A DNA stretch of 64,000 nt from JAGPUQ01 sp049325095 (GCA_049325095.1 JBMOPO010000011.1:1-64000); one strand, 5' to 3'; counted from the stretch's first letter, positions 7,643 through 16,403 are shown. Program-made: numbers and translations. Notes: generated from the sequence alone by a model not told the origin.

Positions 7643-8692
7643 TCAGCGCGCCGCGAACAGTGCCCTGACCCTGGCCAGGGCGCGGGCGAGATCCGCATCC
7701 ACGGCGGCTCCCGCCACCGGCGGATCGCCCAGCCAGGCGGCGCGGCCGCTCGCGATCAGGCGGCGGTGGACCAGGGTGATGTCGCGCGACAGGCGCCGCC
7801 AGCCCCAGCGCATCAGCGCCCGGTAGAGGGTCGCCTTCAGGCTCCAGTCGTCGCTGCCCGCGCCGGCGCCGGGCCGCATCCGGTGCCGGCCAGCGCCCAG
7901 ATCGAACAGATACAGGGGTTTGCCGGTGGCGGCCGCTTCGGCGAGCATGGAGACGCTGTCGGCGGTGACCACCAGGGCGTCGGCCAGGGCCAGGTAACCG
8001 AAGTAGGGATTGTCCGGATCCGCGGCGCGCCAGAAATAGCGGTGCGCGGGCACGCCGCAGTCGGCGTCGAGCGCCCGACGTGCGGCGGCCGGAGTGCGCG
8101 GGCTGGTGGTGATCAGCAGCGAGCCGCCGGCGCCCTTCGCCAGCGCCGCGGCCTCCGCCAGCAACCGCCGCGCGGCCCGCGCGCCCAGGGTGTAGGGGCC
8201 GCTGTCGCCGCCCACGACCACCGCGATGCGCGGCGCCGGCAGGTGCGCCAGCGCCGGACCCCAGCGCGCCGCGGCCTCCGCCAGTCGCCCGGGGCGGACG
8301 CGGTGCAGCGGCAGCTCGTTGTGCAGCACGTTGGGCCGCTGCGGCAGCCGGTACTGCGGCGTGGTGATCACCAGATCGAAATCCCGCGGATCCGCCCAGG
8401 GCCGGCCGAGATGGACCAGGCGGGTGCGGCCGCCGCTCTGCCGGCGCACCCAGCGCGCCACGGGTTCGTTGCGCATCCCGGCACTGATCAGCAGGTCGGG
8501 CCAGGGCGGCGCCAGCGGATCCGAGCGCCGCACGTCGATGCCGGCGAGGCCGGTGCCGCGGCCCAGATTGGTGGCGGCGCCGCGCCAGCGGCGGTAATGC
8601 AGGCGCCGGTGCGCAAATGGCCAGCCCAGCGCCTCGGCCAGCGCCAGCGCCTGCTGCTGCTCGCCGGCACGATAGGGTTCCAGCAGCCACAC
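7643..8692 (-). CDS. ELM1-family protein (second copy)
   Basis: A 349-residue paralogue of the protein encoded at 2402-3544. It shares RRSDPLAPPWPDLLISAG, VGGDSGPYTLG and VTADSVSMLAEAAATGKPL. The start is taken as GTG at 8692; no ATG is available in frame upstream. It ends 22 bp from the antiporter stop (convergent) and is divergent from the acyl carrier protein gene. Two diverged copies flanking an exporter imply successive transfers to one acceptor or two acceptors. Catalytic activity is unproven for the family in bacteria. Confidence 0.72.
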   Translation of the reverse strand: MWLLEPYRAGEQQQALALAEALGWPFAHRRLHYRRWRGAATNLGRGTGLAGIDVRRSDPLAPPWPDLLISAGMRNEPVARWVRRQSGGRTRLVHLGRPWADPRDFDLVITTPQYRLPQRPNVLHNELPLHRVRPGRLAEAAARWGPALAHLPAPRIAVVVGGDSGPYTLGARAARRLLAEAAALAKGAGGSLLITTSPRTPAAARRALDADCGVPAHRYFWRAADPDNPYFGYLALADALVVTADSVSMLAEAAATGKPLYLFDLGAGRHRMRPGAGAGSDDWSLKATLYRALMRWGWRRLSRDITLVHRRLIASGRAAWLGDPPVAGAAVDADLARALARVRALFAAR

Positions 8693-8828
8693 CCGCGGCA
8701 GCGCTGCGGGGTCGGCATCGGCGGCGGGCGGCGAAGTGGTAATGGCGGGAAGCTGCGGGTATATTGGCGCGGCGCAATGTAGCCCAGCCCGGGTCGTCGG
8801 ACAAGGCGACCGCCACGCCCCATCGCCG

Positions 8829-9071
8829 ATGCCCGACTATCAGACCTGCGTCGATTACATCCTCCGCATCCTGCAGCCCCGCAACCGGGGCCCGCGGCCG
8901 CTCGACGAGCGGACCGACCTGGTGGCCGACATCGGCCTCAGCTCGCTCCAGGTGATGGAGTTGATCGAACGGCTGGAAGACCATTTCGATCTCTCCATCC
9001 CGCTCAACATCCTGCCCGACATCACCACGGTGGGCGATCTGGCCGCCCGGCTCAGCGAAATCGAGGACTGA
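8829..9071 (+). CDS. Acyl carrier protein for sphingoid-base synthesis
   Basis: An 80-residue four-helix carrier protein. The 4'-phosphopantetheine attachment serine is Ser39 in DIGLSSLQVMEL; the usual Asp-Ser-Leu is Ser-Ser-Leu here. The acidic helix II (MELIERLEDHF) is kept. It lies immediately upstream of a serine palmitoyltransferase gene. In several sphingolipid-making bacteria a dedicated ACP lies next to SPT and delivers the acyl chain, so this is probably a specialised carrier and not the fatty-acid-synthesis AcpP. The ATG at 8829 is chosen because upstream starts would add unrelated sequence. Confidence 0.85.
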   Translation: MPDYQTCVDYILRILQPRNRGPRPLDERTDLVADIGLSSLQVMELIERLEDHFDLSIPLNILPDITTVGDLAARLSEIED

Positions 9072-9148
9072 CCGCGCCGCGCCGGCGCCGCCCGGCCTCG
9101 ACTACAATGGCCGCCCTCCCGGCAAACCCAGCGGAGCTTCCACCCGGC

Positions 9149-10339
9149 ATGCTGTTGGACAAGTTCGCACCCATGGCGGCAATCCGCGCCGAACTGGAAG
9201 CGTCCGGGCTGCGCCCCTTCGGCGCCGTCACCGAGCGCCTGATCTCGGCCACCGAAGCGGTGGTCGAAGGCCGCGCGGTGATCCTGGCCGGCACCAACAA
9301 CTATCTGGGCCTGTCCTGGGACCCGCGCTGCATCGCCGCCGCCCGGGATGCCGCCGCGCGCTGGGGCACGGGCACCACCGGCTCGCGCATGGCCAACGGT
9401 ACCTTCGCCGAACACCTGGCCCTGGAGGCGGAACTGGCCGAGCTCTACGGCGTGCCCCACGCGATGATCTTCACCACCGGATTTGCCGCCACCCAGGGGC
9501 TGTGCGCCACCCTGGCGGGGCCGGGGGATGTCATCCTGCTCGACGCCGACAGCCACGCCAGCATCTACAGCGGCGCCCAGCTCAGCGGCGCCGAGGTGAT
9601 CCGCTTCAAGCACAGCGACCCCGCCGACCTGGAGAAGCGCCTGCGCCGCCTGGGCGAGCGCACTGCCGACACCCTGATCGTGGTGGAGGGGATCTACAGC
9701 ATGCTCGGCGACGCCGCGCCGCTGGCCGAGATCGCCGCCGTCAAGCGCGAGTACGGCGGCCTGCTGATGGTCGACGAGGCCCATTCGCTGGGCGTACTCG
9801 GCGAACAGGGCCGCGGCGCGGCGGCGGCGGCCGGCGTGGCCGATGCGGTGGACTTCTTCGTCGGCACCTTCAGCAAGAGCCTGGGCGCCGTCGGCGGCTT
9901 CTGCGCCAGCCCCCACGCCGCCCTGGAGGCGGTGCGCTTCTCCACCCGGGCCTACATCTTCACCGCCTCGGCCTCGCCCTCGGTGATCGCCTCGACCCGC
10001 GCGGCGCTGGCCATCATGCGCGCCGAGCCGGAATTGCAGCGGCGCCTGTGGGCCAATGCCGAGCGCCTCCATGCGGGGCTGCGCGCGCTGGGGCTGCAGG
10101 TGGGCCCGCAGCCCGGGCCCGTGGTCGCGGTGCTGATGGGCGACCGGGCCGCCGCGCTCGCCGCCTGGCAGCGCCTGCTCGACGCCGGCGTCTACGTGAA
10201 CCTGGTGGTGCCCCCGGCCTCGCCGACCGGCGCCAGCCTGCTGCGCTGCAGCCTCAGCGCAGCCCATTCCGAGGCCCAGATCGAGCGCGTCATCGCGGCC
10301 TTCGACGCCTGCGTGGCCGGAGCGGCCGGCACGCCGTGA
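9149..10339 (+). CDS. spt: Serine palmitoyltransferase (PLP-dependent alpha-oxoamine synthase)
   Basis: Condenses serine with a fatty acyl thioester to 3-ketosphinganine, the first step of sphingolipid synthesis. It is a fold-type I PLP enzyme of the BioF/KBL/HemA family. The PLP lysine is Lys243 in GTFSKSLG, with DEAHSLG before it. Features closer to bacterial SPT than to BioF or KBL are NYLGLSWDP, DADSHASIYSGAQL, VEGIYSMLGD, FTASASPSV and the end VYVNLVVPPASPTG. An upstream ATG at 9107 is possible but lies inside a TACAAT box; the start at 9149 begins with LLDKF, matching the family. It follows its ACP by 77 bp and overlaps the phosphoesterase gene (GTGA). Confidence 0.87.
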   Translation: MLLDKFAPMAAIRAELEASGLRPFGAVTERLISATEAVVEGRAVILAGTNNYLGLSWDPRCIAAARDAAARWGTGTTGSRMANGTFAEHLALEAELAELYGVPHAMIFTTGFAATQGLCATLAGPGDVILLDADSHASIYSGAQLSGAEVIRFKHSDPADLEKRLRRLGERTADTLIVVEGIYSMLGDAAPLAEIAAVKREYGGLLMVDEAHSLGVLGEQGRGAAAAAGVADAVDFFVGTFSKSLGAVGGFCASPHAALEAVRFSTRAYIFTASASPSVIASTRAALAIMRAEPELQRRLWANAERLHAGLRALGLQVGPQPGPVVAVLMGDRAAALAAWQRLLDAGVYVNLVVPPASPTGASLLRCSLSAAHSEAQIERVIAAFDACVAGAAGTP

Positions 10340-11286
10340 ATCCGGACCCACAGCCAGGCATTGCCCCCGCCGCTCTCGAGTTCGCGCACCTCTCCGACCC
10401 CCACTTGAGCACCCCGCAGGCATTGGGCCTGCGCGACTGGCTGGGCAAGCGGGCGCTGGGCTACCTGTCCTGGCGGCGCCGGCGGCGCCACGAACACCGC
10501 GCCGAGGTCCTCGAGGCCCTGGGCGCCGATCTGGCCGCGGACCCGCCGGAGCACATCCTCATCACCGGCGATCTCACCCAGCTCGGCCAGCCGGCCGAAT
10601 TCGCCCAAGGCCGGCGCTGGCTGGAAACCCTGGGCCCGCCGGAGCGGGTCGGCCTGGTGCCGGGCAACCACGACTGCACCAGCGCCGAGCCCTGGGCGGC
10701 GACCCTGGAGTTCTGGGCGCCCTATCTGGCCGGCGATCCGGATGCCGGTGGCGCGCCCTTTCCCAGCCTGAGGGTGCGCGCGGGGGTGGCCATGATCGGC
10801 CTGTCCAGCGCCCTCCCCACCCCGCCCCTGCTGGCCACCGGGCGCATCGGCGGCGCGCAGCTCGGCCGTCTCGAACAACTGCTGACCGAAACCGGCCGCC
10901 GCGGGTTGTTCCGGGTGGTCTATCTGCACCACTCCCCAGTGCCCGGCCAGGATCCCTGGCGCAAGCGCCTGGTGGACGCGGCGGCGGTGGCCGCGGTGGT
11001 GGCGCGCACCGGCGCCGAACTGGTGCTGCACGGCCACCGCCACCGGGTCCGCACCGCCGAACTGGCGGGGCCCGGCGGGCGGATTCCGGTACACGGCATC
11101 GCCTCGGCCTCGGCGCTGGGCGCGCAGGGCGAGGCGGCCTGCTACGGCCGTTATTGGGTGAGCCCGGACACCGACCGGTGGCGGGTACGGCTGGAATACC
11201 GCCGCTATCGGCGCGACCGCGGCGGCTTCGCGCCGGAAGACGTGCGCGAATTCAGCGTGCCGCGGCCCCCGGCCCGGAGCCGCTGA
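10336..11286 (+). CDS. Calcineurin-like metallophosphoesterase
   Basis: A 316-residue cytoplasmic phosphoesterase with the complete two-metal signature: DPH (LSDPHLS), GDLTQ, GNHD and HGHRH. It starts at GTG 10336, overlapping the spt stop codon, so it is translationally coupled to the sphingoid-base enzyme. A phosphatase here could remove phosphate from a phosphorylated lipid or hydrolyse a nucleotide-linked head-group donor; the substrate is unknown. Its 3' end overlaps the convergent nucleotidyltransferase gene by 35 bp. Confidence 0.82.
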   Translation: MNPDPQPGIAPAALEFAHLSDPHLSTPQALGLRDWLGKRALGYLSWRRRRRHEHRAEVLEALGADLAADPPEHILITGDLTQLGQPAEFAQGRRWLETLGPPERVGLVPGNHDCTSAEPWAATLEFWAPYLAGDPDAGGAPFPSLRVRAGVAMIGLSSALPTPPLLATGRIGGAQLGRLEQLLTETGRRGLFRVVYLHHSPVPGQDPWRKRLVDAAAVAAVVARTGAELVLHGHRHRVRTAELAGPGGRIPVHGIASASALGAQGEAACYGRYWVSPDTDRWRVRLEYRRYRRDRGGFAPEDVREFSVPRPPARSR

Positions 11287-12094
11287 CGCCGGCGGCGCCG
11301 GCCTCCACCAGCCGGAAATCGTCCAGGGAATCGACGTCCACCGCAGCCTGCGCATAGGGCAGGATCACCGCGCGGATGTGGATGCCGAGCCGCGCCGACA
11401 GCCCCGCCAGGGCCTCGTCGAGCGGCAGCCGCCCCAGCCGGTAGCGGATCACCGCGCGCCAGCCGAGCAGGCCGATCAGCCGCAGCGGCTTCTTGCGCTG
11501 GTTCTCGATGCGCCGCCAGAAGCCGGCGATCTCGCGCCCGCGGGGGGTGAGGAAGGTGAACAGATTGCAGCCGCAGTAATCGCCGTCGCGAAACCGCAGC
11601 ACGGTCTTGCGCATGTCCGGAAAGGCGGCGCGGACCAGTTGGTGGCGGGCCAGCCCCAGGGTGACGTCGGCGTCCTCGGCGAGACTTGCCGCGCAGAAGG
11701 CGTCGACGATCTCGGCGCTGAGCAGCGGGTGATCGGCGGTGGTGAGCAGCACCCGGCGATCCCGGGGAATGCACTCCAGGGCGGCGCAGGCGCTGGTGCT
11801 GGGCGTGGCCGCCGGCGGCGCCCAGCCCAGGGCGCCGCTGTCCACCCAGGCCGCCAGTTGCGCATCGCCGCGCAGATCGGCCTCGGCCGGCCCGGCGAGG
11901 CGGACGTCGGCCACCTGGCGGGCCGCCTCCAGCGCCGCCAGCACGCGCCGCACCATGGGCACGCCAGCGATGGGTATCAGGGCCTTGGCATTCACCCCGG
12001 AATGGGCGCGCAGCGCGTCGCCCGCGGTGCGGTCGCCGGCCAGCACGATGGCGGAAAACGCCGCGGCCGCGGCGCCTGGAGCGGAGGTCAGCAA
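11252..12094 (-). CDS. MobA-like NTP-transferase domain protein
   Basis: A 280-residue nucleotidyltransferase with a Rossmann-like core. The N-terminal loop AIVLAGDRTAGD precedes KALIPIAGVPMVRRV, the sugar- or head-group-binding lysine region, and TTADHPLL gives the metal-binding aspartate. Such enzymes activate a phosphorylated head group with CTP or GTP. The start is a TTG one base after the stop of the upstream ceramide-synthase-like gene, so the two are coupled. From memory, related proteins lie in sphingolipid clusters of Alphaproteobacteria, where they are linked to polar head-group addition; I could not check this. The substrate is open. Confidence 0.72.
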   Translation of the reverse strand: MLTSAPGAAAAAFSAIVLAGDRTAGDALRAHSGVNAKALIPIAGVPMVRRVLAALEAARQVADVRLAGPAEADLRGDAQLAAWVDSGALGWAPPAATPSTSACAALECIPRDRRVLLTTADHPLLSAEIVDAFCAASLAEDADVTLGLARHQLVRAAFPDMRKTVLRFRDGDYCGCNLFTFLTPRGREIAGFWRRIENQRKKPLRLIGLLGWRAVIRYRLGRLPLDEALAGLSARLGIHIRAVILPYAQAAVDVDSLDDFRLVEAGAAGVSGSGPGAAAR

Positions 12095-12095
12095 A

Positions 12096-13232
12096 TCACA
12101 ACTCTTTCTGATAGACGTGGTAGCGCTTGTACAGGGTTCCGCCGATGCTCTCGATGATGTTGCGCATGCCGGAATTGCCTTCCAGGATCCAGCCCATCTC
12201 GACGGTTTCGATGCCGCGCCGGATCAGCCCGCCCCGCACCGCATCGATCACCAGGAACGCCAGGGTCGGGCCGAGCCGCGACTGCTGATATTCGCGCCGC
12301 ACCCCCATCAGGGGCACCCGGGCGCTGCGCACGCCGCGCACCTTGAGCCGCCACAGGAGTTTAGCCCAGCCCCAGGGCAGCAGGCGACCGCCGAGATCGC
12401 GCGCCGCCTCGTTGACATTGGGCAGGGCGACGATGAAGGCCGCCGGGCGGCCGTGGATTTCCGCGATCTGCACCTGGTCGTCCGGGATCAGCGCCGCCAG
12501 CACCCGGCCCAGGGCGCGGAATTCCGCCCGGGTGAAGGGCACGAAGCCCCAGTTGTGGGCCCAGGCATCGTTGAACAGATCGCGCAGCATCTCCAGTTCG
12601 GCATCGAGCGCCGCCCGCTGCAGGGGACGAATGCGCACCTCGCCGGCGACGCGCGCCGCGAGGCGGGTCATCACCGCCGGCGGCACGAAGTTCGGGGCCA
12701 CGGTGTAGGTGAGCAATTCCTGGATGCGCCGGTAGCCCGCCTCCTGGACGCGGCGGGGGTAATAGCGCAGGCCGTGGCCCATCATCACGAAGGGCGGCGA
12801 GTCGAAACCCTCCACCAGCAGGCCGACCTCCTCGTTGATCGACAGATTGAACGGCCCCTGTACCCGGGTACAGCCCGAGGACTTCAACCAGCCCTCGGCG
12901 GCCGCGAACAGCGCCCTGAACACCTCGGGGTCGTCCTCGGCTTCCAGCATGCCGAACAGGCCGATGCGGTCGCGGTGCACCTCCTGCTGGAGTCGGTCGA
13001 TCTGGGCGGTGATGCGCCCCACCGGCCGGCCGCCGCGCCAGGCCAGCCAGGCGCGCGCCTCGGCATGTTCGAACAGCGGGTTGCGGCCGAATACCCGCTG
13101 GCGCTCCTCGAAGCGCAGCGGCGCGATCCAGTGCGGATCGTCGCGATACAGCCGCCCGGGCAGCGCCAGAAAGGCGCGCCGCTGGGCGCGGCCCGCCACC
13201 GGCAGGACTTGAAGATCGGCGGAGCCGGTCAT
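12096..13232 (-). CDS. bcerS: GNAT-fold acyltransferase, probable bacterial ceramide synthase
   Basis: A 378-residue protein with two GNAT-like halves. RLYRDDPHWIAPLRF near residue 30, GLFGMLEAEDDPEV near 90, then GPFNLSINEEVGLLVEGFD near 130 and PYY-like YYPRRVQEAG near 160 are the pattern I recall for the family containing the Caulobacter ceramide synthase, which N-acylates the sphingoid base. The C-terminal half ends with EMGWILEGNSGMRN. It lies 3 kb from spt and is coupled to a nucleotidyltransferase. The start ATG at 13232 fits the family; the frame stays open further upstream but shows no homology. It is unrelated to eukaryotic ceramide synthases. Confidence 0.65.
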   Translation of the reverse strand: MTGSADLQVLPVAGRAQRRAFLALPGRLYRDDPHWIAPLRFEERQRVFGRNPLFEHAEARAWLAWRGGRPVGRITAQIDRLQQEVHRDRIGLFGMLEAEDDPEVFRALFAAAEGWLKSSGCTRVQGPFNLSINEEVGLLVEGFDSPPFVMMGHGLRYYPRRVQEAGYRRIQELLTYTVAPNFVPPAVMTRLAARVAGEVRIRPLQRAALDAELEMLRDLFNDAWAHNWGFVPFTRAEFRALGRVLAALIPDDQVQIAEIHGRPAAFIVALPNVNEAARDLGGRLLPWGWAKLLWRLKVRGVRSARVPLMGVRREYQQSRLGPTLAFLVIDAVRGGLIRRGIETVEMGWILEGNSGMRNIIESIGGTLYKRYHVYQKEL

Positions 13233-13592
13233 GGTGCAGGGTGTTCTCCGATGGGCGGCGAGGGGATCCCGGCGGCACCGCGGGCAACCGGCGCAGGGCC
13301 CGCGGCACCCGGCTCGCGGGTCGCCGGCGATGTCCGGCACGCTGCCGCCGCTACCGCGCCTGGCGGCGCAATAGCGGTGGCGGATCGCTGCAGGGTGGGA
13401 CACCTGGGCAACCCTCCAAGGGTTGGGGTTCCTCGGAGGCGGGGCACTATACCGCAGCCGCGCCCGGCGCGAGAGGGTCCCTGATCCCGGCGTGGCAACG
13501 GCTTGAGGCGCCGGCATCCCGCGCCAATGGCTCCTCCCCGGGCCGGGGCCCCGCATCCTGGGTGGCACCGCCGGTGGGGAGGCGGATGCCCC
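13233..13592. other. Intergenic region upstream of the ceramide-synthase-like gene
   Basis: About 360 bp with no supportable gene. A reverse-strand TATAGT (13451-13446) could be a -10 for the gene starting at 13232 but lacks a good -35. AACCCTCCAAGGGTT near 13410 is a short palindrome. The open frames here have no domain or ribosome site. Confidence 0.35.
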
Positions 13593-13967
13593 TCAGCGCT
13601 TCATGTAGAACGCATTCCACTTGTTGCCGTCGAGATCGCGGAAATAGCCGCAGTGAAAGGCGCCGTCCCCGCGCGGACCGGGCGCTCCCTCGTCGGTGCC
13701 CCCCAGTTCCAGCGCCTTGGCGTGAATGGCCGCCACCTGCTCCGGCGAATCGGCGGTCAGGGCCACCATGGTGCCGTTGCCCGCGGTGGCCGGCTTGCCG
13801 TCGAAGGGCTTCATGACCATCAGCATGGGCGCCCCCTTGGGCCCCACCCAACCGACCGAACGATCGGTGGCCAGCGCCCGCCGGGCGCCGACCAGGGCCA
13901 GCAACTGATCGTAAAACCCAGCCGCACGCTCCAGATCGTTGGTTCCCAAAGTAATGTAATTGATCAC
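13593..13967 (-). CDS. VOC-superfamily (glyoxalase/bleomycin resistance) protein
   Basis: A 124-residue protein of the vicinal-oxygen-chelate fold. INYITLGTNDLERAAGFYD opens the first beta-alpha-beta unit and GAFHCGYFRDLDGNKWNAFY closes the second, with a metal-binding histidine and the typical FRDPDGN-like turn. Start GTG at 13967 follows a strong GGGGGAGAG. The substrate is unknown; relatives include glyoxalase-like and dioxygenase-like enzymes. It is divergent from the lipoprotein gene and has no operon partner. Confidence 0.82.
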   Translation of the reverse strand: MINYITLGTNDLERAAGFYDQLLALVGARRALATDRSVGWVGPKGAPMLMVMKPFDGKPATAGNGTMVALTADSPEQVAAIHAKALELGGTDEGAPGPRGDGAFHCGYFRDLDGNKWNAFYMKR

Positions 13968-14142
13968 GATGCTCTCCCCCGTTGCGAATTGTTGGTTGAC
14001 GCCGATCGCGTTCCGACTACCATGACCTCGGCGCCGCGCGGCCCGGCCGAGCATAAGACCGTAGCCCGCCACCGGCAAGCCGCCCGCGCGAGCGGCGGCG
14101 CGCGGCGCCGACCACAAACCGACACCTGACCTGGAGTCCAGC

Positions 14143-14493
14143 ATGAAAAGATCCACCACCGGACTGTGCGCCACCGCAATGCTCCTCAGCCTGACGCTGG
14201 CCGCGTGCGGCAAGCCGGACGAACAGGGTTCCACCACCGGGGAAAGCTCGCCCTCGGCGAAGGAACAGGCCGCGGACCTGCGGGAAAAGGCCGAACAAAA
14301 GGCCATCGAAACTGCGCGGAAAGCCGAGGAGACCGCCGCCGAGGCGGCCGCCCGGCAAGTCGGCTCGGCGACCCAGGCCGCCGGGGAAAAGGCTCGCGAG
14401 GCCGGCGAGGCGATCAGCGACAAGGCGCTGTCGCAACCGGAGCGAGTCCCGGCGGAGGAACCGGGCGGCACCGGGCCGGCCGACTACGAGTGA
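14143..14493 (+). CDS. Small Ala/Glu-rich lipoprotein
   Basis: A 116-residue lipoprotein. The signal peptide ends in the lipobox LTLAAC, so Cys22 would be lipidated. The mature part, residues 45-105, is a run of A, E, K and R with no proline, consistent with a long amphipathic helix or coiled coil. No conserved enzyme motif is present. It probably sits in the outer membrane or periplasm. Function unknown. Confidence 0.75.
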   Translation: MKRSTTGLCATAMLLSLTLAACGKPDEQGSTTGESSPSAKEQAADLREKAEQKAIETARKAEETAAEAAARQVGSATQAAGEKAREAGEAISDKALSQPERVPAEEPGGTGPADYE

Positions 14494-14563
14494 CCCCCGG
14501 CACCGGCGGCCGGCGCCGAACGGCCGGCCGTCCCGGGTGCGCGAAGCTACCGCAGGCGGGGCT

Positions 14564-15655
14564 TCAGTCGTAGACGATCACGCCGCGCGCGTTCCTGCCG
14601 GCTTCCAGGTCGGCAAACGCCTGCGGCGCCTCGTCGATCCGGTAGGTGTGGGTCACCATGCGGTCGAGATCGAGCTTGCCCTGCTTGTAGAGCTCCAGAT
14701 ATTTGGGGAAATCCACCCGGAACTCGGCGCTGCCGTACATGGACCCCTTGATGGTCTTGGCGGTAAGGGGAAACATCAGCGCATTCAATTCGAGCTTCTG
14801 GCTGAGCTTGCCCACCCCCACCACGGTCATGGTGCCCCCGCGGCGAGTGGCCTTTTGCGCCTGGTCCACCACCGCCGGAATGCCGATCGCCTCGAAGCCG
14901 TAGTCCACGCCGATGCCGCCGGTCGCCGCCATGATCTGCTTGAGCGGGTCCGCGGCGGCGTTGATCAGGTCCGTGGCGCCCAGCTCGCGGGCGATGGCCA
15001 GTTTTTCCTCCGAGAGATCGACCGCGAAAATCCGCGCCGCGCCGGCGATGCGCGCGCCCTGGATGATCGACAGCCCGACCCCGCCGGCGCCGAACACGGC
15101 GACCGTGCTGCCGGGCTTGACCTGCGCGGTCTTGAGCGCCGCACCCACCCCGGTGGTGACCCCGCAGCCGACCAGCGCGGCGGCCTTGAAATCGACATCG
15201 TCCGGAATCTTGACCAGACACATGGCGGGGACGACCGCATATTCGGCCATGTTGCCCAGGAACTGCATGACGTTGAGATCCCGGCCGTCGAGGTGCACGC
15301 GCGTCGTGCCGTCCATCATCTTGCCGTCCGGATTGCTGCGCAGGCACAGATAGGGCTCGCTGCGCAGGCAGTGGAAGCAGTCGCCGCAATTGGGCACGAA
15401 CGAGAGGGTGACGTGATCGCCGGGGCGGACATTGGTCACGCCCTCCCCCAGCGCCTCGACGACGCCGGCGCCCTCGTGCCCCAGCACCATCGGGAACGGC
15501 ACCGGGATGGTGCCATTGATAGCCGAGAGATCGGAGTGGCAAACGCCGGTCGCCTTCATCCGGACCAGCACCTCGCCCGCCTTCGGCGGATCCAGGGTGA
15601 CCTTCTCGACGGCGAAGCGGTTCAGTTCATGGGCGACGACGGCCTTGATTTTCAT
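14564..15655 (-). CDS. Zinc-dependent alcohol dehydrogenase (copy 1)
   Basis: A 363-residue medium-chain dehydrogenase. Catalytic zinc ligands are Cys38 in TGVCHSD, the GHEG histidine-glutamate pair and the cysteine in GCGVTTGVG. The structural zinc site is CGDCFHC with a further Cys in LCLR. The NAD-binding turn is GAGGVG. The class III-like subgroup also includes glutathione-linked formaldehyde dehydrogenases, but this one may oxidise other alcohols. Two close relatives lie at 36.4-38.7 kb. Start ATG 15655 follows GGAGAACC. It converges with the lipoprotein gene. Confidence 0.87.
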   Translation of the reverse strand: MKIKAVVAHELNRFAVEKVTLDPPKAGEVLVRMKATGVCHSDLSAINGTIPVPFPMVLGHEGAGVVEALGEGVTNVRPGDHVTLSFVPNCGDCFHCLRSEPYLCLRSNPDGKMMDGTTRVHLDGRDLNVMQFLGNMAEYAVVPAMCLVKIPDDVDFKAAALVGCGVTTGVGAALKTAQVKPGSTVAVFGAGGVGLSIIQGARIAGAARIFAVDLSEEKLAIARELGATDLINAAADPLKQIMAATGGIGVDYGFEAIGIPAVVDQAQKATRRGGTMTVVGVGKLSQKLELNALMFPLTAKTIKGSMYGSAEFRVDFPKYLELYKQGKLDLDRMVTHTYRIDEAPQAFADLEAGRNARGVIVYD

Positions 15656-15770
15656 GGTGGTTCTCCGGCAAAAAAGCGCCGGCGAGTGTATCACCGATCG
15701 GCGCCTGAACCGCTGCTCAGCCGCGATCCCGATACAATGCGCCCACCTCGGCGGGCGGGAGGAGCTCCCC

Positions 15771-16184
15771 ATGCGGCCGCACCCGGATGACCTCCACCCG
15801 CAACTGCGCGACGATTGCCACCGGCTGGGCCGCGCCCCGTCCGGCCAGATCCTGCTGCACCGCAACGCCCGGGTGCCTTGGTTGATCCTGGTTCCGACCA
15901 CCGATGCGCCGGACCTGCTCCTGCTGCCGCGCCCCCAGCGCGAGCAGGTGCTCGACGACTGCGCGCGACTCGATCGTTACCTGCGCCGGCGCTGGGATCT
16001 CGACAAGGTGAATTTCGCCGCCATCGGCAATCTGGTGCCGCAACTGCACCTGCATCTGGTCGGCCGCCGGCGGGGAGATGGCTGCTGGCCGCTGCCGGTG
16101 TGGGGGCACTTGCAGGAGGTCGCGGCCTACCCCGCCGCCGAGGTCGAGGCCATCGCCCGGGACGTTGCGGCACTTTGGGCTTGA
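15771..16184 (+). CDS. HIT-family protein
   Basis: A 137-residue histidine-triad protein, a family of nucleotide hydrolases and transferases acting on nucleoside-phosphate substrates. NLVPQLHLHLVGR provides the HxH core; the first position of the usual His-phi-His-phi-His motif is Gln (QLHLHL), a known variation in bacterial HIT proteins. A TACAAT box at about 15733 upstream could be its -10. It has no operon partner. Confidence 0.82.
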   Translation: MRPHPDDLHPQLRDDCHRLGRAPSGQILLHRNARVPWLILVPTTDAPDLLLLPRPQREQVLDDCARLDRYLRRRWDLDKVNFAAIGNLVPQLHLHLVGRRRGDGCWPLPVWGHLQEVAAYPAAEVEAIARDVAALWA

Positions 16185-16326
16185 GCCCGCCGGGGCCGGC
16201 GCCCGCCCCTGCGCAACCGGCGTTCATCACCCGCCGGGTTTCCATGGGTGCTGCGGAGATGGGGGTCTGTCGCGAACGGGCGGCGGGCCCCGGCGCCGAC
16301 CGCCAGGGGGTTGCCGGCGGGAAAGT

Positions 16327-16403
16327 TGGGGTGGCTGACGGGGATCGAACCCGCGACCACAGGAGCCACAATCCTGTGCTCTACCAGCTGAGCTACAGCC
16401 ACC
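16327..16403 (-). tRNA. tRNA-His (GTG)
   Basis: A cloverleaf on the reverse strand with anticodon GTG in the loop ATTGTGGC, T-loop GTTCGATC and an extra 5' G (G-1) paired as in other tRNA-His. The CCA end is encoded. It is the last of three tRNA genes in the operon. Confidence 0.96.

Noticed and set aside
13241..13568. N-terminal extension of the ceramide-synthase-like protein
   Set aside because: The frame is open upstream of 13232 but the sequence has no similarity to the family, and the ATG at 13232 begins the conserved region at the right distance.
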